DNA from: Clostridia bacterium
GTDB taxonomy: Bacteria; Bacillota_A; Clostridia; Christensenellales; Aristaeellaceae
DNA: 64,000 nucleotides
Direction: 5' to 3'
Assembly (NCBI GenBank): GCA_017509065.1
Contig: JAFWQM010000178.1
Location: 1-64,000, forward strand
The position numbers and the translations under genes are program-made. Position 1 is the first letter of the stretch. Each line of letters starts with the position of its first letter. The notes beneath the pieces are model-generated. The model worked only from the letters and a program-made list of their open reading frames with translations, did not search any database and was not told where the DNA came from. Shown here one piece after another: positions 1-8,127 of this stretch.

Positions 1-140
1 GAATTATGTGCGGGCGATAAATCGGTCCATCCTGCGTCACTCAACCTTGAAATACCTCCAGTATTCCTGCGGTTTCGTTCCTTGTCTGGAACGATTTCTC
101 ATCCCGCATCTGAATTCACGATTCAATTGGGCGAGCAATA
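1..140. repeat. Copy 1 (partial) of a 163-bp inverted-repeat element
   Basis: Bases 1-140 match bases 45117-45256 at 138 of 140 positions (differences at 8 and 44). The second copy is complete and bounded by 28-bp imperfect inverted repeats, so this copy has lost only its left end to the window edge. Inside are small hairpins, for example tcgttcc/ggaacga at 75-94 and aatac/gtatt at 51-65. It contains no credible gene. It behaves like a MITE or a mobile structured-RNA repeat. Confidence 0.85.
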
Positions 141-288
141 TTACCTGCTTTAGGCCCCTCCGCTCCGCTCCACTCTCGTTCCGCTTCGGTCGGGATGACA
201 GCATGTTTTCTCTGTGTTCCTTAATCCCTATTGCATAATCCCTAATCCCTCGTCACTCCTCCCTCCTCTATTCCAGAAAGGAGCAGCC
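141..288. repeat. Intergenic stretch with a diverged dispersed repeat
   Basis: This stretch holds no gene. Bases 187-203 (cggtcgggatgacagca) match the reverse complement of 39868-39884 at all but one position, and the surrounding bases (ccgctccgctccactctcgttccgc) have the look of the dispersed GAAGCG/GGATGACA-type repeats seen in many bacterial genomes. The 3' end carries the ribosome-binding site of the next gene (gaaaggag at 276-283). Confidence 0.4.
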
Positions 289-831
289 ATGCAGCAGAGC
301 AATCAGTATATCCTGTGGGAAGGGCGGCTGGTGTCGCTGCGTTTCCCGTATTTGCAGGCGCTGTTTCAGCAGCGGCCCCGGCACCGGATGGACGAGTTTG
401 AATTCCGCCACCCGCCGATGGAGCGGGAAAAGCGGGCGAAGATCTTTGCGCCGTATGACGCCCTGGACGGCTACAGCGACAGCGTGAAAAAGAAGAACAC
501 GGAATACGTGGACAGGATTTATCTGGATGACGACCAGCGGGAGGAACTGAACCGCCGCCTGTCCATCCTGCATGAACTGACCCGCACCGGACACCTGGCG
601 AAGCAGAACCGCGTGGCGGTGACGGCGACGTACTACGTGCCCTGTACGGATAAACATTCCTTTGCCTGCGGCGTCCGGGGGCAATATCTCACTGTCTCCG
701 GCGTCGTGGGAAAAGTGGATGGCGCGCTGACCCAAACCCTCACCATCGACGGTACGGTTCTTTCCTTCGATGATCTTCTCTCCGTCGAAGCGGAGGATGA
801 AACGCTGTTTCTAAAGCCATTGGAGGAATAA
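289..831 (+). CDS. YolD-like family protein
   Basis: This 180-residue cytoplasmic protein has no signal peptide or membrane segment. Residues 45-70 (EREKRAKIFAPYDALDGY) match the 'R-A-x-x-F-x-P-[FY]-x-A-L-x-G' signature of YolD-like proteins. The C-terminal half reads as a small beta-sheet domain ending 'FDDLLSVE', like the YolD 'DDIxxIE' end. YolD proteins often accompany Y-family DNA polymerases, but none is seen here, so the function is open. The start at 289 is chosen because gaaaggag lies 5 bases upstream; an in-frame ATG at 214 falls in repeat DNA and lacks a ribosome site. Confidence 0.6.
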   Translation: MQQSNQYILWEGRLVSLRFPYLQALFQQRPRHRMDEFEFRHPPMEREKRAKIFAPYDALDGYSDSVKKKNTEYVDRIYLDDDQREELNRRLSILHELTRTGHLAKQNRVAVTATYYVPCTDKHSFACGVRGQYLTVSGVVGKVDGALTQTLTIDGTVLSFDDLLSVEAEDETLFLKPLEE

Positions 832-847
832 ACTGCCGATTTCTCTC

Positions 848-876
848 TTGTTGCCGCCGCGCAATGGTGATATAAT
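848..876 (+). promoter_or_regulatory. Promoter of the histidine phosphatase gene
   Basis: A -35 box TTGTTG (848-853), a 17-base spacer and a perfect -10 box TATAAT (871-876) lie 35 bases before the start codon at 912. Confidence 0.65.
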
Positions 877-911
877 GAAGAAAAACGGGCGGCGGGAGGT
901 TCGGAAAGAAT

Positions 912-1586
912 ATGCGCATCGTGTTTGTGCGTCACGGGGAACCCAACTATGAACTGGACTGCCTCACTCCGCTGGGGCGGAAGCAGGCGAAGGCCGCGGC
1001 GGAGCGGCTGCGGGAGGAAGGCATTGAGGAAATTTATTCCTCTCCCTTTGGCCGGGCAAAGGAAACGGCCCAGGCCGCATCGGACGCGCTGGGTATCCGG
1101 CCGATCAGGGTGCTGGACTTCATGCATGAGCTGTACTGGGGCAGTGCGGACGGGAATCCTACCTACGCGAACGGCCATCCCTGGGACATTGCCGACAGCC
1201 TCGCCCGTCAGGGCTGGGATCTGACGCGCACGGACTGGCCGCAGCATCCGTATTTCACCAACAATCAGGTCACGGCGGAGGTCGCCCGCGTGGCGCGGGA
1301 GACGGACGCCTGGATGGAAACGCTGGGCTATGTCCGTGAAGGAGCGTATTACCGCTGCGCGCGGCAGGACGAAAAGCAGCGCACGGTGGCGCTGTTCTGC
1401 CATGGCGGTTCCTCCGCTGCCGCGCTGGCGCGGATTTTTAATCTGCCGTTCCCTTACATGTGCGGCACGCTGCATCTGCCCTTTACATCCCTTACCATCG
1501 TGCGCCTGACCAGCGTGCCGGGCGACAAGACCCTGCCCGTGATGGAGCTCGTCGGCGACGGGCGGCATATCGAGGGGATCAGGTAG
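912..1586 (+). CDS. Histidine phosphatase family protein
   Basis: A 224-residue cytoplasmic phosphatase of the phosphoglycerate-mutase-like superfamily. The N-terminal catalytic motif is VRHGEP, with the phospho-accepting His at residue 8, and the second catalytic His is at 164 in FCHGGSS. The fold is complete and of normal length. Members dephosphorylate sugar phosphates, nucleotides or alpha-ribazole phosphate, and the substrate cannot be told here. It has its own promoter (848-876) and is followed 25 bases later by the potassium channel gene, so the two may be co-transcribed. The start is the ATG preceded by cggaaag. Confidence 0.85.
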   Translation: MRIVFVRHGEPNYELDCLTPLGRKQAKAAAERLREEGIEEIYSSPFGRAKETAQAASDALGIRPIRVLDFMHELYWGSADGNPTYANGHPWDIADSLARQGWDLTRTDWPQHPYFTNNQVTAEVARVARETDAWMETLGYVREGAYYRCARQDEKQRTVALFCHGGSSAAALARIFNLPFPYMCGTLHLPFTSLTIVRLTSVPGDKTLPVMELVGDGRHIEGIR

Positions 1587-1611
1587 CGCGGGAAGCGGAG
1601 GAGTCGAGAGA

Positions 1612-2466
1612 GTGACGTACCGACAGATAAAAGAAAAAGCGGCTGACCTGCTGGCCAAGGACGACGGGGACAGCAAAGCCAGCCTGATCGTGGACTGGGC
1701 CATCATCATCATGATTTTTCTCAGCATCCTCGCGATCATCCTGGAGTCCTTCGCGTATCTGGCAATTCATTACCGGGCTTTGTTCCGGGGCTTTGAAACG
1801 TTTACCGTCATCTTTTTTACCATTGAATACGCCGCGCGCATCTGGACTGCGGACGTGGTGTATCCAAACGCGCGGTTCCCGCGGATCAAGTATCTGTTTT
1901 CCTTTATGGCGCTGATGGATCTGCTCGCCATTTTGCCGTGGTATCTTCCTTTTTTCTCGGCGGACCTGCGCTTTCTCCGGGTCGTGCGGATGGTTCGCCT
2001 GTTCCGGCTGGCCAGGGTGGCAAAGCTTGGAAGGCACCTGACCGCCATGCAGTCCATCAAACGGGTCATCCGTCTCTCCGCTTCCCGGCTGGTCGTCGCC
2101 ATCGCGCTCTGCCTGGTTGTGATACTGCTTTCCGCCATTGTGATTTATACCGTTGAAAGCACGGTGCAGCCGGAGCAGTTTCCCAATGTGCTCGCTTCGC
2201 TCTGGTGGGCTGTGATGACGCTGACCACCGTGGGCTACGGCGACGTGTATCCGGTCACGACCGTCGGCCGCGTCTTCGCGGGCGTGATCAGCCTGGTGGG
2301 CATCGGCATTATTGCGATCCCTACCGGTATCATCGCAGCCGGGTTTACCACCTTGATGCCCAAGGAAGAGAGAGAAGAAATCGATGAGATCGAGAAGGAA
2401 ATAGAAGGCAAAGAAGAAGCAAAGCTGATGTACTGCCCCTATTGCGGGAAGAAACTGCCGCATTAA
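1612..2466 (+). CDS. Voltage-gated potassium channel (ion transporter family)
   Basis: A 284-residue integral membrane channel subunit, expected to work as a homotetramer. The first half gives voltage-sensor helices S1-S4. S4 at about residues 115-140 carries regularly spaced arginines (LRFLRVVRMVRLFRL). The pore loop has the K+ selectivity filter TVGYGD at residues 206-211, followed by S6. The cytoplasmic tail is charged (EREEIDEIEKEIEGKEEAK) and ends in a CPYC pair. The start is GTG at 1612 with ggagga about 9 bases upstream. The family is KvAP-like; the tail with a single CxxC is unusual. Confidence 0.9.
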   Translation: MTYRQIKEKAADLLAKDDGDSKASLIVDWAIIIMIFLSILAIILESFAYLAIHYRALFRGFETFTVIFFTIEYAARIWTADVVYPNARFPRIKYLFSFMALMDLLAILPWYLPFFSADLRFLRVVRMVRLFRLARVAKLGRHLTAMQSIKRVIRLSASRLVVAIALCLVVILLSAIVIYTVESTVQPEQFPNVLASLWWAVMTLTTVGYGDVYPVTTVGRVFAGVISLVGIGIIAIPTGIIAAGFTTLMPKEEREEIDEIEKEIEGKEEAKLMYCPYCGKKLPH

Positions 2467-2742
2467 ATAGAGCTTTCACTTCTCTCTGTTCGCGCGTGTT
2501 ACGATTCAGGTAAAAGAAATCCAACAAAAAGAACGCTGGGGCCTCCGCGGCCCCAGTTCCGCAGCCTCAATCGGCGCAAGTCCGCTTTGCGGACATTGCT
2601 TGTTTCGCTTTCCAAGTCAAGCGATATCCGCTAATACGGGTCCAGGGGCCTCAGGCCCCTGGTTGGGGTTTGGGGCGAACAGCCCCATCGTAACCTCCTG
2701 TAACAGGTCTTGGTACATGAACAGTAACCCGCGCATAAAGAA
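2467..2742. other. Intergenic region rich in GC hairpins
   Basis: No gene is visible. Three compact hairpins follow one another: ctggggcc/ggccccag (2536-2556), gtccgc/gcggac (2580-2594) and ccaggggcc/ggcccctgg (2642-2662). The first could end transcription of the channel gene, but a T-run is lacking. The composition suggests a repeated intergenic element, though no second copy is present in the window. Confidence 0.4.
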
Positions 2743-2773
2743 CCCCCGGCTTTTCGCCGGGGGACAGTTTTTT
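2743..2773. terminator. Terminator between convergent units (K+ channel and rha)
   Basis: Stem cccccggc/gccggggg (2743-2763) is followed on the plus strand by acagtttttt. On the minus strand the tail is ttcttta, so it may also end the rhaBAD transcript. Confidence 0.75.
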
Positions 2774-2783
2774 GGAAGGAGAT

Positions 2784-3596
2784 TTAATCCAGGTACCCTT
2801 CGCGGGCCTTGATTTTGAAGCGCTGCTCCAGCTGGTGCATCTGCGCGTCGGTGATGGTGTTGAGGCGGGGCAGGTGCGCGATCTTCATGTAGATCTCAGC
2901 GGCTTTCTCGGCGGTCTCGATCAGGCCGAAGGTCTCGTCCAGATCCTTGCCCGCGCCGTAAATGCCGTGCTGGCTCCAGACCACAAGCCGCGCAGTCAGC
3001 ATCTTTTCGGCGGTTGCTTCGCCGATTTCGTTCGTGCCGCAGAGCATCCAGGGCAGCACGTTCACACCTTCGGGGAAGACCACGATGCACTCGGTGCACA
3101 TCTGCCAGAGGGTGCGTGTGAAGGCTTTTTCGTCCAGGTCATGGACATAAGTCATGGCCAGCAGGTTCGCGGGATGGCAGTGCATGACCACGCGGTTTTC
3201 GGGGTTCACCTTGAGCCGCGCCACGTGGCTCATCATGTGGGCGGGGAATTCGCTGGTAAAGCTGCCGCCGTCATCGAAACCCCAGATCAGCTCGGCCAGC
3301 TCGCCGAAGGCGGTCACGCGGATGATGCCCAGGTTGATTTCAGGAGCGTACTGCACGTTCTTAAAGTATTTTCCGGTGCCGGTGACGAGGAAATACTTGC
3401 CGTCCAGCTCCGGCGCGGTGAAGCCCGTGGGGATTTTCAGCTTCACATTGTTCAAATCGAGGTAGTCTTTCACGTCTGCTTCGTCCAGCATCAGGCTCAC
3501 ATTGCCGCCGTTGCGCTCATCCCAGCCGTGATTGTACATGTTGGTGACCGTACGGATCATTTCCACCATAAAGGGCGCGGTCAGAATGTCCTTCAT
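2784..3596 (-). CDS. rhaD: Rhamnulose-1-phosphate aldolase
   Basis: A 270-residue class II (zinc) aldolase that splits L-rhamnulose 1-phosphate into dihydroxyacetone phosphate and L-lactaldehyde, the last step of the rhamnose pathway. The length fits RhaD. The N-terminal HGWDERNGGNVSL, central VVMHCHPANLLAM and later WSQHGIYGAG segments supply the conserved metal-binding His and active-site residues of the aldolase II/RhaD fold. It is the last gene of the rhaB-rhaA-rhaD operon, its ATG overlapping the rhaA stop by 4 bases (3593-3596), which indicates translational coupling. Confidence 0.95.
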   Translation of the reverse strand: MKDILTAPFMVEMIRTVTNMYNHGWDERNGGNVSLMLDEADVKDYLDLNNVKLKIPTGFTAPELDGKYFLVTGTGKYFKNVQYAPEINLGIIRVTAFGELAELIWGFDDGGSFTSEFPAHMMSHVARLKVNPENRVVMHCHPANLLAMTYVHDLDEKAFTRTLWQMCTECIVVFPEGVNVLPWMLCGTNEIGEATAEKMLTARLVVWSQHGIYGAGKDLDETFGLIETAEKAAEIYMKIAHLPRLNTITDAQMHQLEQRFKIKAREGYLD

Positions 3597-4849
3597 TTTC
3601 TGTTCACCAGCACTTTCTGTTCATATTCCGCGATCTGCGGGAACCATTCGCCGTCGGCGGGCTTGCCGCAGCGGCGGCAGTATTCGTCCCAGATGTCGCC
3701 AAAGGGCAGGGTTTTCAGCTCTTCCTGGCGCACCATGAGTTCCGTAAACCGGCTTTCGTCCTGGAGCTTTTTCAGGTCCTCGGCGGGGGTCAGCAGGGCG
3801 GAGAGCAGGGCTTTCTGCACGTTGCGGTAGCCCGTCACCCAGGCGGAGATGCGGTTGATGCTGGCGTCGAAGTAGTCCAGCGCGATGTTCACCCGTCCGT
3901 CCAGGCCGCCGCAGCGTACAATTTCCTTGGCGATTTCCTTTGTTTCGTCGTCGAAGAGCACCACGTGGTCGCTGTCCCAGCGGATGGGGCGGGTGACGTG
4001 CAGGGCGATTTCGGGGAAGAAGGCAAGCAGGGCAGGGATTTTGTCGCTCACCACTTCGGTGGGGTGATAGTGGCCGTTGTCCATGAGGGGGATGCACTTG
4101 TCCATGTTCATGGCGGCGTAGGAGAGGGCGAACTCCGCGCTGCCCACGGTATAGGCTTCCACGCCGATGCCGAACACCTTGCTCTCCACGCAGGGCTTGA
4201 CCTTCTTAAAATCATAGGGCTCGGAGAGGATCTCGTCGATGCTCTCGCGGTAGCGCACGCGGGGGCCCATCCGGTCGGCGGGTACGTCCTTGAAGCCGTC
4301 GCCCGTCCAGATGTTCATGGTGCAGGGCTGGCCCAGTTCTTCGGCCAGATAATTTGAAATGCGGATGCAGGCTTTGCCGTGCTCGATCCAGAATTTGCGG
4401 GTTTCGTCATTGGGGGAAGCCAGGGTCAGCGGGTCACACTTTGGATGGGAGAAGAAGGTGGGGTTGAAGTCGCAGCCGAGGCCGCGCTCCTTGCAGAAGT
4501 CCACCCACTTTTTGAAATGCTTCGGCTCCAGTTTGTCCCTGTCCGCCCATTCGCCGTCCTCGAAAATGGCGTAGCTGGCGTGCAGGTTCATTTTCGGCGT
4601 GCCGGGGATGAGGGAGAGCACCTTGTCGATGTCCGCCATCAGCTCTTCCGGGGTACGGGCGCGGCCGGGATAGTTGCCGGTGGTCTGGATGCCGCCGGTC
4701 AGGGGCTTGCTGGGATCGGTGTCAAAGCCGCGCACGTCGTCGCCCTGCCAGCAGTGCAGGGAGATCGGCACGGTTTTCAGCTTGTCCATCGCGGCTTCCA
4801 CGTCCACGCCCAGGGCTTCATAGCGTTTTTTTGCTTCTTCGTAATTCAT
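3593..4849 (-). CDS. rhaA: L-rhamnose isomerase
   Basis: A 418-residue cytoplasmic enzyme converting L-rhamnose to L-rhamnulose. Length and sequence fit RhaA over the whole protein: the N-terminal ISLHCWQGDDVRGF, the metal-site region MDNGHYHPTEVVSDK and the later RWDSDHVVLFDDE carry the conserved His, Asp and Glu ligands of this Mn2+-dependent TIM barrel. It overlaps rhaB upstream and rhaD downstream by 4 bases each, so all three are made from one mRNA. No regulator or dedicated rhamnose transporter is encoded alongside. Confidence 0.96.
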   Translation of the reverse strand: MNYEEAKKRYEALGVDVEAAMDKLKTVPISLHCWQGDDVRGFDTDPSKPLTGGIQTTGNYPGRARTPEELMADIDKVLSLIPGTPKMNLHASYAIFEDGEWADRDKLEPKHFKKWVDFCKERGLGCDFNPTFFSHPKCDPLTLASPNDETRKFWIEHGKACIRISNYLAEELGQPCTMNIWTGDGFKDVPADRMGPRVRYRESIDEILSEPYDFKKVKPCVESKVFGIGVEAYTVGSAEFALSYAAMNMDKCIPLMDNGHYHPTEVVSDKIPALLAFFPEIALHVTRPIRWDSDHVVLFDDETKEIAKEIVRCGGLDGRVNIALDYFDASINRISAWVTGYRNVQKALLSALLTPAEDLKKLQDESRFTELMVRQEELKTLPFGDIWDEYCRRCGKPADGEWFPQIAEYEQKVLVNRK

Positions 4850-6120
4850 GCGTCCGCCTCCATCTGAATTTTTAAATTGCCAAGCGCCGTTGCCTCGATG
4901 GGCAGGGCGATCACTTGCTTGCCGGTGGCTTCCTCGGTGAGGCGGTTCAGGAACCCGTTCTTCGCTCCGCCGCCTACGATATATAATTTCCGGTACGTTT
5001 TGCCCGTGTTGCGCACGATTTCCTCAATGGCCTGTTTGTAGCCCAGCGCCAAAGAACGGTACGCGCAGCGGAAATAGCCCATTTCGCACTTGGGCGGATG
5101 GGGGAGACGCGCGTCGAACGCGGCCTTCATGCTTTCCGGGGCCATGAAAATGGGGTCGTATACGTCCACGGTATGGTCGAAATGCTTTTCTTCCGCTTCG
5201 GCGGTGATCTCGTTCCAGGGCTTGCCGGGGCAGAGCTCGTCCCTGAGGCGGTTCACCAGCCACATGCCCATGATGTTTTTCTGGTAGCGGTTGTAGCCCA
5301 CGCCGCCCTCATTGGAGTAATTCGCCGCGCGGCTGGCCTCGTCCGTGATGGGCTTCGGGGTTTTCACCCCCAGCAGGCTCCAGGTGCCGGAGGAAATATA
5401 GAGCTCGTTGCCATCCATGGGAATGCCCTCCACAGCGCTGCCCGTGTCGTGGGTGGCGCAGAGCAGGACTTTGATCCCCTTGTAATTGCCGATCACTGTG
5501 CCGGGCTGCTGCAGGGGCTTGAAAAACCGTTTGGGCAGGTCAAGCGCGCGGATGATTTCCTCGTCGTATGCCCCGGTTTCCGCGTTTACCATGCCGGTGG
5601 TGGTGGCGTTGGTGTATTCGTGGCTCTCCGCGCCGCAGAGCTTGTACATCAGGTATTCCGGGATCATGAGGAATGCCGAGGCTTTCTCCAGCCGCCCGGC
5701 CAGCTTGTCCGCGTGCAGCTGGTAGATCGTGTTGAAGGGCTGGAACTGGATGCCCGTGCGGCGGTACAGCTCCGCGAAGGGCATGATCTCATGCACTTTG
5801 GGAATCGATTCTTCCGTGCGGCTGTCGCGGTAAGCGTAACAGGGCAGCGCTTCTTCGTTCCCTTGCATCAGCACATAGTCCACGGCCCAGGTGTCGATGG
5901 ACAGACTTTCGATGCGCGGAAACTCCTTCAGCGCTTCATCGACCCCGTTTTTGACATGCGAAAACAAGTCGCCGATGTTCCAGACCAGATGCCCGTTCTC
6001 CGTTTCTACGCCATTCGGGAAGCGGTATACTTCTTTGGTTTGAATCTGTCCGTTCTCGCGCCATCCCACGATGTGCCGTCCGGAGGAAGCGCCTATGTCA
6101 ATCGCCAGATAATACTTCAT
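4846..6120 (-). CDS. rhaB: Rhamnulokinase, C-terminally short
   Basis: A 424-residue FGGY-family sugar kinase that phosphorylates L-rhamnulose at O1. The phosphate-binding start (YYLAIDIGASSGRHIVG) and the second ATP-binding segment near the C-terminus (LYIVGGGAKNGFLNRLTEEATG) are intact. RhaB proteins usually run to about 465-490 residues, with a helix after the 'EATAxGN' motif. Here the chain stops 12 residues after that asparagine, and the stop overlaps the rhaA start (ATGA, 4846-4849). Either a natural short form or an old truncation is possible. It is first in the operon. Confidence 0.93.
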   Translation of the reverse strand: MKYYLAIDIGASSGRHIVGWRENGQIQTKEVYRFPNGVETENGHLVWNIGDLFSHVKNGVDEALKEFPRIESLSIDTWAVDYVLMQGNEEALPCYAYRDSRTEESIPKVHEIMPFAELYRRTGIQFQPFNTIYQLHADKLAGRLEKASAFLMIPEYLMYKLCGAESHEYTNATTTGMVNAETGAYDEEIIRALDLPKRFFKPLQQPGTVIGNYKGIKVLLCATHDTGSAVEGIPMDGNELYISSGTWSLLGVKTPKPITDEASRAANYSNEGGVGYNRYQKNIMGMWLVNRLRDELCPGKPWNEITAEAEEKHFDHTVDVYDPIFMAPESMKAAFDARLPHPPKCEMGYFRCAYRSLALGYKQAIEEIVRNTGKTYRKLYIVGGGAKNGFLNRLTEEATGKQVIALPIEATALGNLKIQMEADA

Positions 6121-6158
6121 TGCCTTGCTCCATTCCGAAAGGATTTTTTCTCTTCAAA

Positions 6159-6211
6159 ATTATAGCATTTTATTCCTTCTTTATTATAGCATTTTATTCC
6201 TTCTTTGGCAA
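6159..6211 (-). promoter_or_regulatory. Duplicated rhaBAD promoter
   Basis: A 24-bp sequence is repeated exactly in tandem (6159-6182 and 6183-6206). Each copy contains a minus-strand TATAAT (6159-6164 and 6183-6188). The upstream -10 has a TTGCCA -35 box (6206-6211) at 17 bases; the duplicated copy has no equally good -35. The arrangement puts two -10 boxes 24 bp apart ahead of rhaB. Confidence 0.7.
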
Positions 6212-6250
6212 TAATGCGAAGATGTTTTTCTCGCTGTGGCATGAACACGC

Positions 6251-6288
6251 AAAAACCCGGCTGTAACCTATAAACGATCACAGCCGGG
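6251..6288 (-). terminator. Terminator of the secreted Ig-fold protein gene
   Basis: On the minus strand, stem cccggctgt/acagccggg (6256-6288) is followed by tttttgcg. It lies 24 bases beyond the stop codon at 6313. Confidence 0.8.
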
Positions 6289-6312
6289 AAAAATATTAAT
6301 GATAAACCAGAA

Positions 6313-7839
6313 TCACTTCGCCGGGTCGATGAAAGCTGCTTCGATGCGCGGATAGCTTTTCACGTTGCCGTCCTCGTTCAGCACGGTGTAGGTGCCGGCG
6401 GCAGTGCCGTAGACCCGCACTTTGGTTTCCATCGGATAAGCGGGCTTCTCCTGGCAGATCACGTAGCACACGTCCTTGTAGGAGCTGCCGGATTTTGTGA
6501 GGGCGAGCGTGACCACCCATTCGTTGAGGCTTTGGGTGACGCCGGTGATATAGCCCTCCACCCAGACGGTCTTGCCCTGGTTTTCCGTTTTCGCCAGGTT
6601 CTCATAGGCCATTTTCTTGGCGTTGGCGCGGATCTTTTCATCCCGTTCCGAATCGGTGTAGGTGCGCGTGCCGGTGAAGGAGAAGGTGCGTTCATGCATT
6701 CCCTTTTTGCTCACGGTGAGCACGAACTGATACGTGCCTTCCAGGTGAGTATCCACCTTGAAGCTGAATTTGTTTCCGCTCACGGTTTTATTATACGGCA
6801 CGGGCCCGGCCACGGAAAGCTGAATTTTCGCGCCGGCTTCGGTGGTCCCGGAAACGATGGTTTCATCGTCCAGGGAATCGCCGGGCGTCACCTGCAGGTC
6901 AACGGCCAGCATCCCCTGCTTGAACGTGACGGAATACAGCCGCTGGGCGGTGATCGCGCCTTCCTGCTCGGCGGTCAGGGTCAGCGAGTAGACGCCCTGG
7001 CTCGGCAGCGTGACCTTCACGGCGAAGTTTCCGCTGTTGTTCGCGGTATCGGTAAAGGTCTGGCCGCCGGTCGATCCCAGGGAAAACAGCGTCGCGGTCA
7101 CTTTGGCTTTCTTTACGGTGGTGCCTTTGATGGTAAACGTGGCTTCGCTGGTTTCGGAGGGCGGCGCGCTGGTGAGCGACAGCTTGATGGGCAGCGCGGG
7201 CATGGGAAGCACTTCGGTGAATTCCCAGGTCTTCATCACTTTTTCGAGCAGCGTATTATCCGCCTGTTTGGGCGTGCGGCCCCGAATCTGCATATCGAGC
7301 GTGATGGTATAGCCGTTGCGGATGGTGCGGCGCTGATAGCCCGCGCAGATCAGTTCGCCTTCCTGGCGCAGGGTGTATTCTGTTTGCAGGAAGCGCAGGA
7401 CGTTCTTGCCGTAGTTGGCCCACTTGGCGGAGGAGTAGGTATAGCCCAACAGGCCGTACGCGGTGCCGTTGGTGTGGGAAGTGCGGAACTCCTTGCGCAT
7501 GGCTTCGTCCTGGTTGTTTAAGTCAAAATACGTCTGGCCGTCCACGTCCCGCAGGGCGGTGATCACCAGCGTGCGGCCTTCTTCTTCATCATAGGCCATC
7601 AGCAGCACGCCTTCCTGATCGAAGCTGTTGGACAGCGAGTCGTGATCCAGACCGTGCTGCTCCAGCCATTCGCGGTTAGCGCCGAGATTGTACGGCGTGA
7701 GAACCTGCTCAAAATTGTCCGGAATGCTGACGGAAGCGCGGACGTCGCCGAAAGTATAAGTTTCAGCCAGCGCGGATGCCGAGAAAATGAGCGTCAGCAG
7801 GAATATCCCGGAAAAGATCAACATCAGTCTACGCAGCAT
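6313..7839 (-). CDS. Secreted protein with Ig-like repeats
   Basis: A 508-residue exported protein of unknown function. Residues 1-25 form a signal peptide (MLRRLMLIFSGIFLLTLIF, cleavage after ASALA). Residues 26-190 are an alpha/beta region resembling lipoprotein domains that handle user-unknown ligands. Residues 190-420 hold two or three Ig-like beta-sandwich repeats, each with 'vs-Gtt..ga.v' strands. The last 90 residues look like an OB-type fold (GKTVWVEGYITGV..KVRVYGTAAGTY). No enzyme motif or cell-wall anchor is seen. The start at 7839 follows gggaggc; an upstream in-frame ATG at 7878 has no ribosome site. Confidence 0.7.
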   Translation of the reverse strand: MLRRLMLIFSGIFLLTLIFSASALAETYTFGDVRASVSIPDNFEQVLTPYNLGANREWLEQHGLDHDSLSNSFDQEGVLLMAYDEEEGRTLVITALRDVDGQTYFDLNNQDEAMRKEFRTSHTNGTAYGLLGYTYSSAKWANYGKNVLRFLQTEYTLRQEGELICAGYQRRTIRNGYTITLDMQIRGRTPKQADNTLLEKVMKTWEFTEVLPMPALPIKLSLTSAPPSETSEATFTIKGTTVKKAKVTATLFSLGSTGGQTFTDTANNSGNFAVKVTLPSQGVYSLTLTAEQEGAITAQRLYSVTFKQGMLAVDLQVTPGDSLDDETIVSGTTEAGAKIQLSVAGPVPYNKTVSGNKFSFKVDTHLEGTYQFVLTVSKKGMHERTFSFTGTRTYTDSERDEKIRANAKKMAYENLAKTENQGKTVWVEGYITGVTQSLNEWVVTLALTKSGSSYKDVCYVICQEKPAYPMETKVRVYGTAAGTYTVLNEDGNVKSYPRIEAAFIDPAK

Positions 7840-8046
7840 GTGCGTGCCTCCCTTCGTATCACAGCCATTGAAAGCCATGGCGTCATCGGCAAAAACATCT
7901 CGGGTAACGGAAACATACGTATTTTATCACATTTCCTGTATTATTTCAACCATATCAAGGTTTTCAAAATGTAAAGATTCATGGATGAAAAGCCGCTGAA
8001 AATGAAATAATTTGGAAAATCATGCATGCGATTTACAAAAAACAGG

Positions 8047-8075
8047 ATGACAAAAATTTGCTTGTATGCTATAAT
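8047..8075 (+). promoter_or_regulatory. Promoter of the degV gene
   Basis: ATGACA (8047-8052), a 17-base spacer and a perfect TATAAT (8070-8075) lie 52 bases upstream of the start codon at 8128. Confidence 0.65.
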
Positions 8076-8127
8076 CTGAGTGTTTGGGTTATTCTGAAAC
8101 TGACGCCCGACTTTAAAGGAGACTTTT

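Noticed and set aside
8..238. An open frame inside the left-edge repeat (and its twin at 45115)
   Set aside because: The frame is only the translation of the mobile repeat; it has no ribosome site, and the two copies end differently.
2772..3830. A 352-codon plus-strand frame across rhaD/rhaA
   Set aside because: Antisense to two genes with clear function and coupled starts.
6100..6220. A CRISPR array
   Set aside because: The 24-bp repeat occurs only twice, directly adjacent with no spacers.
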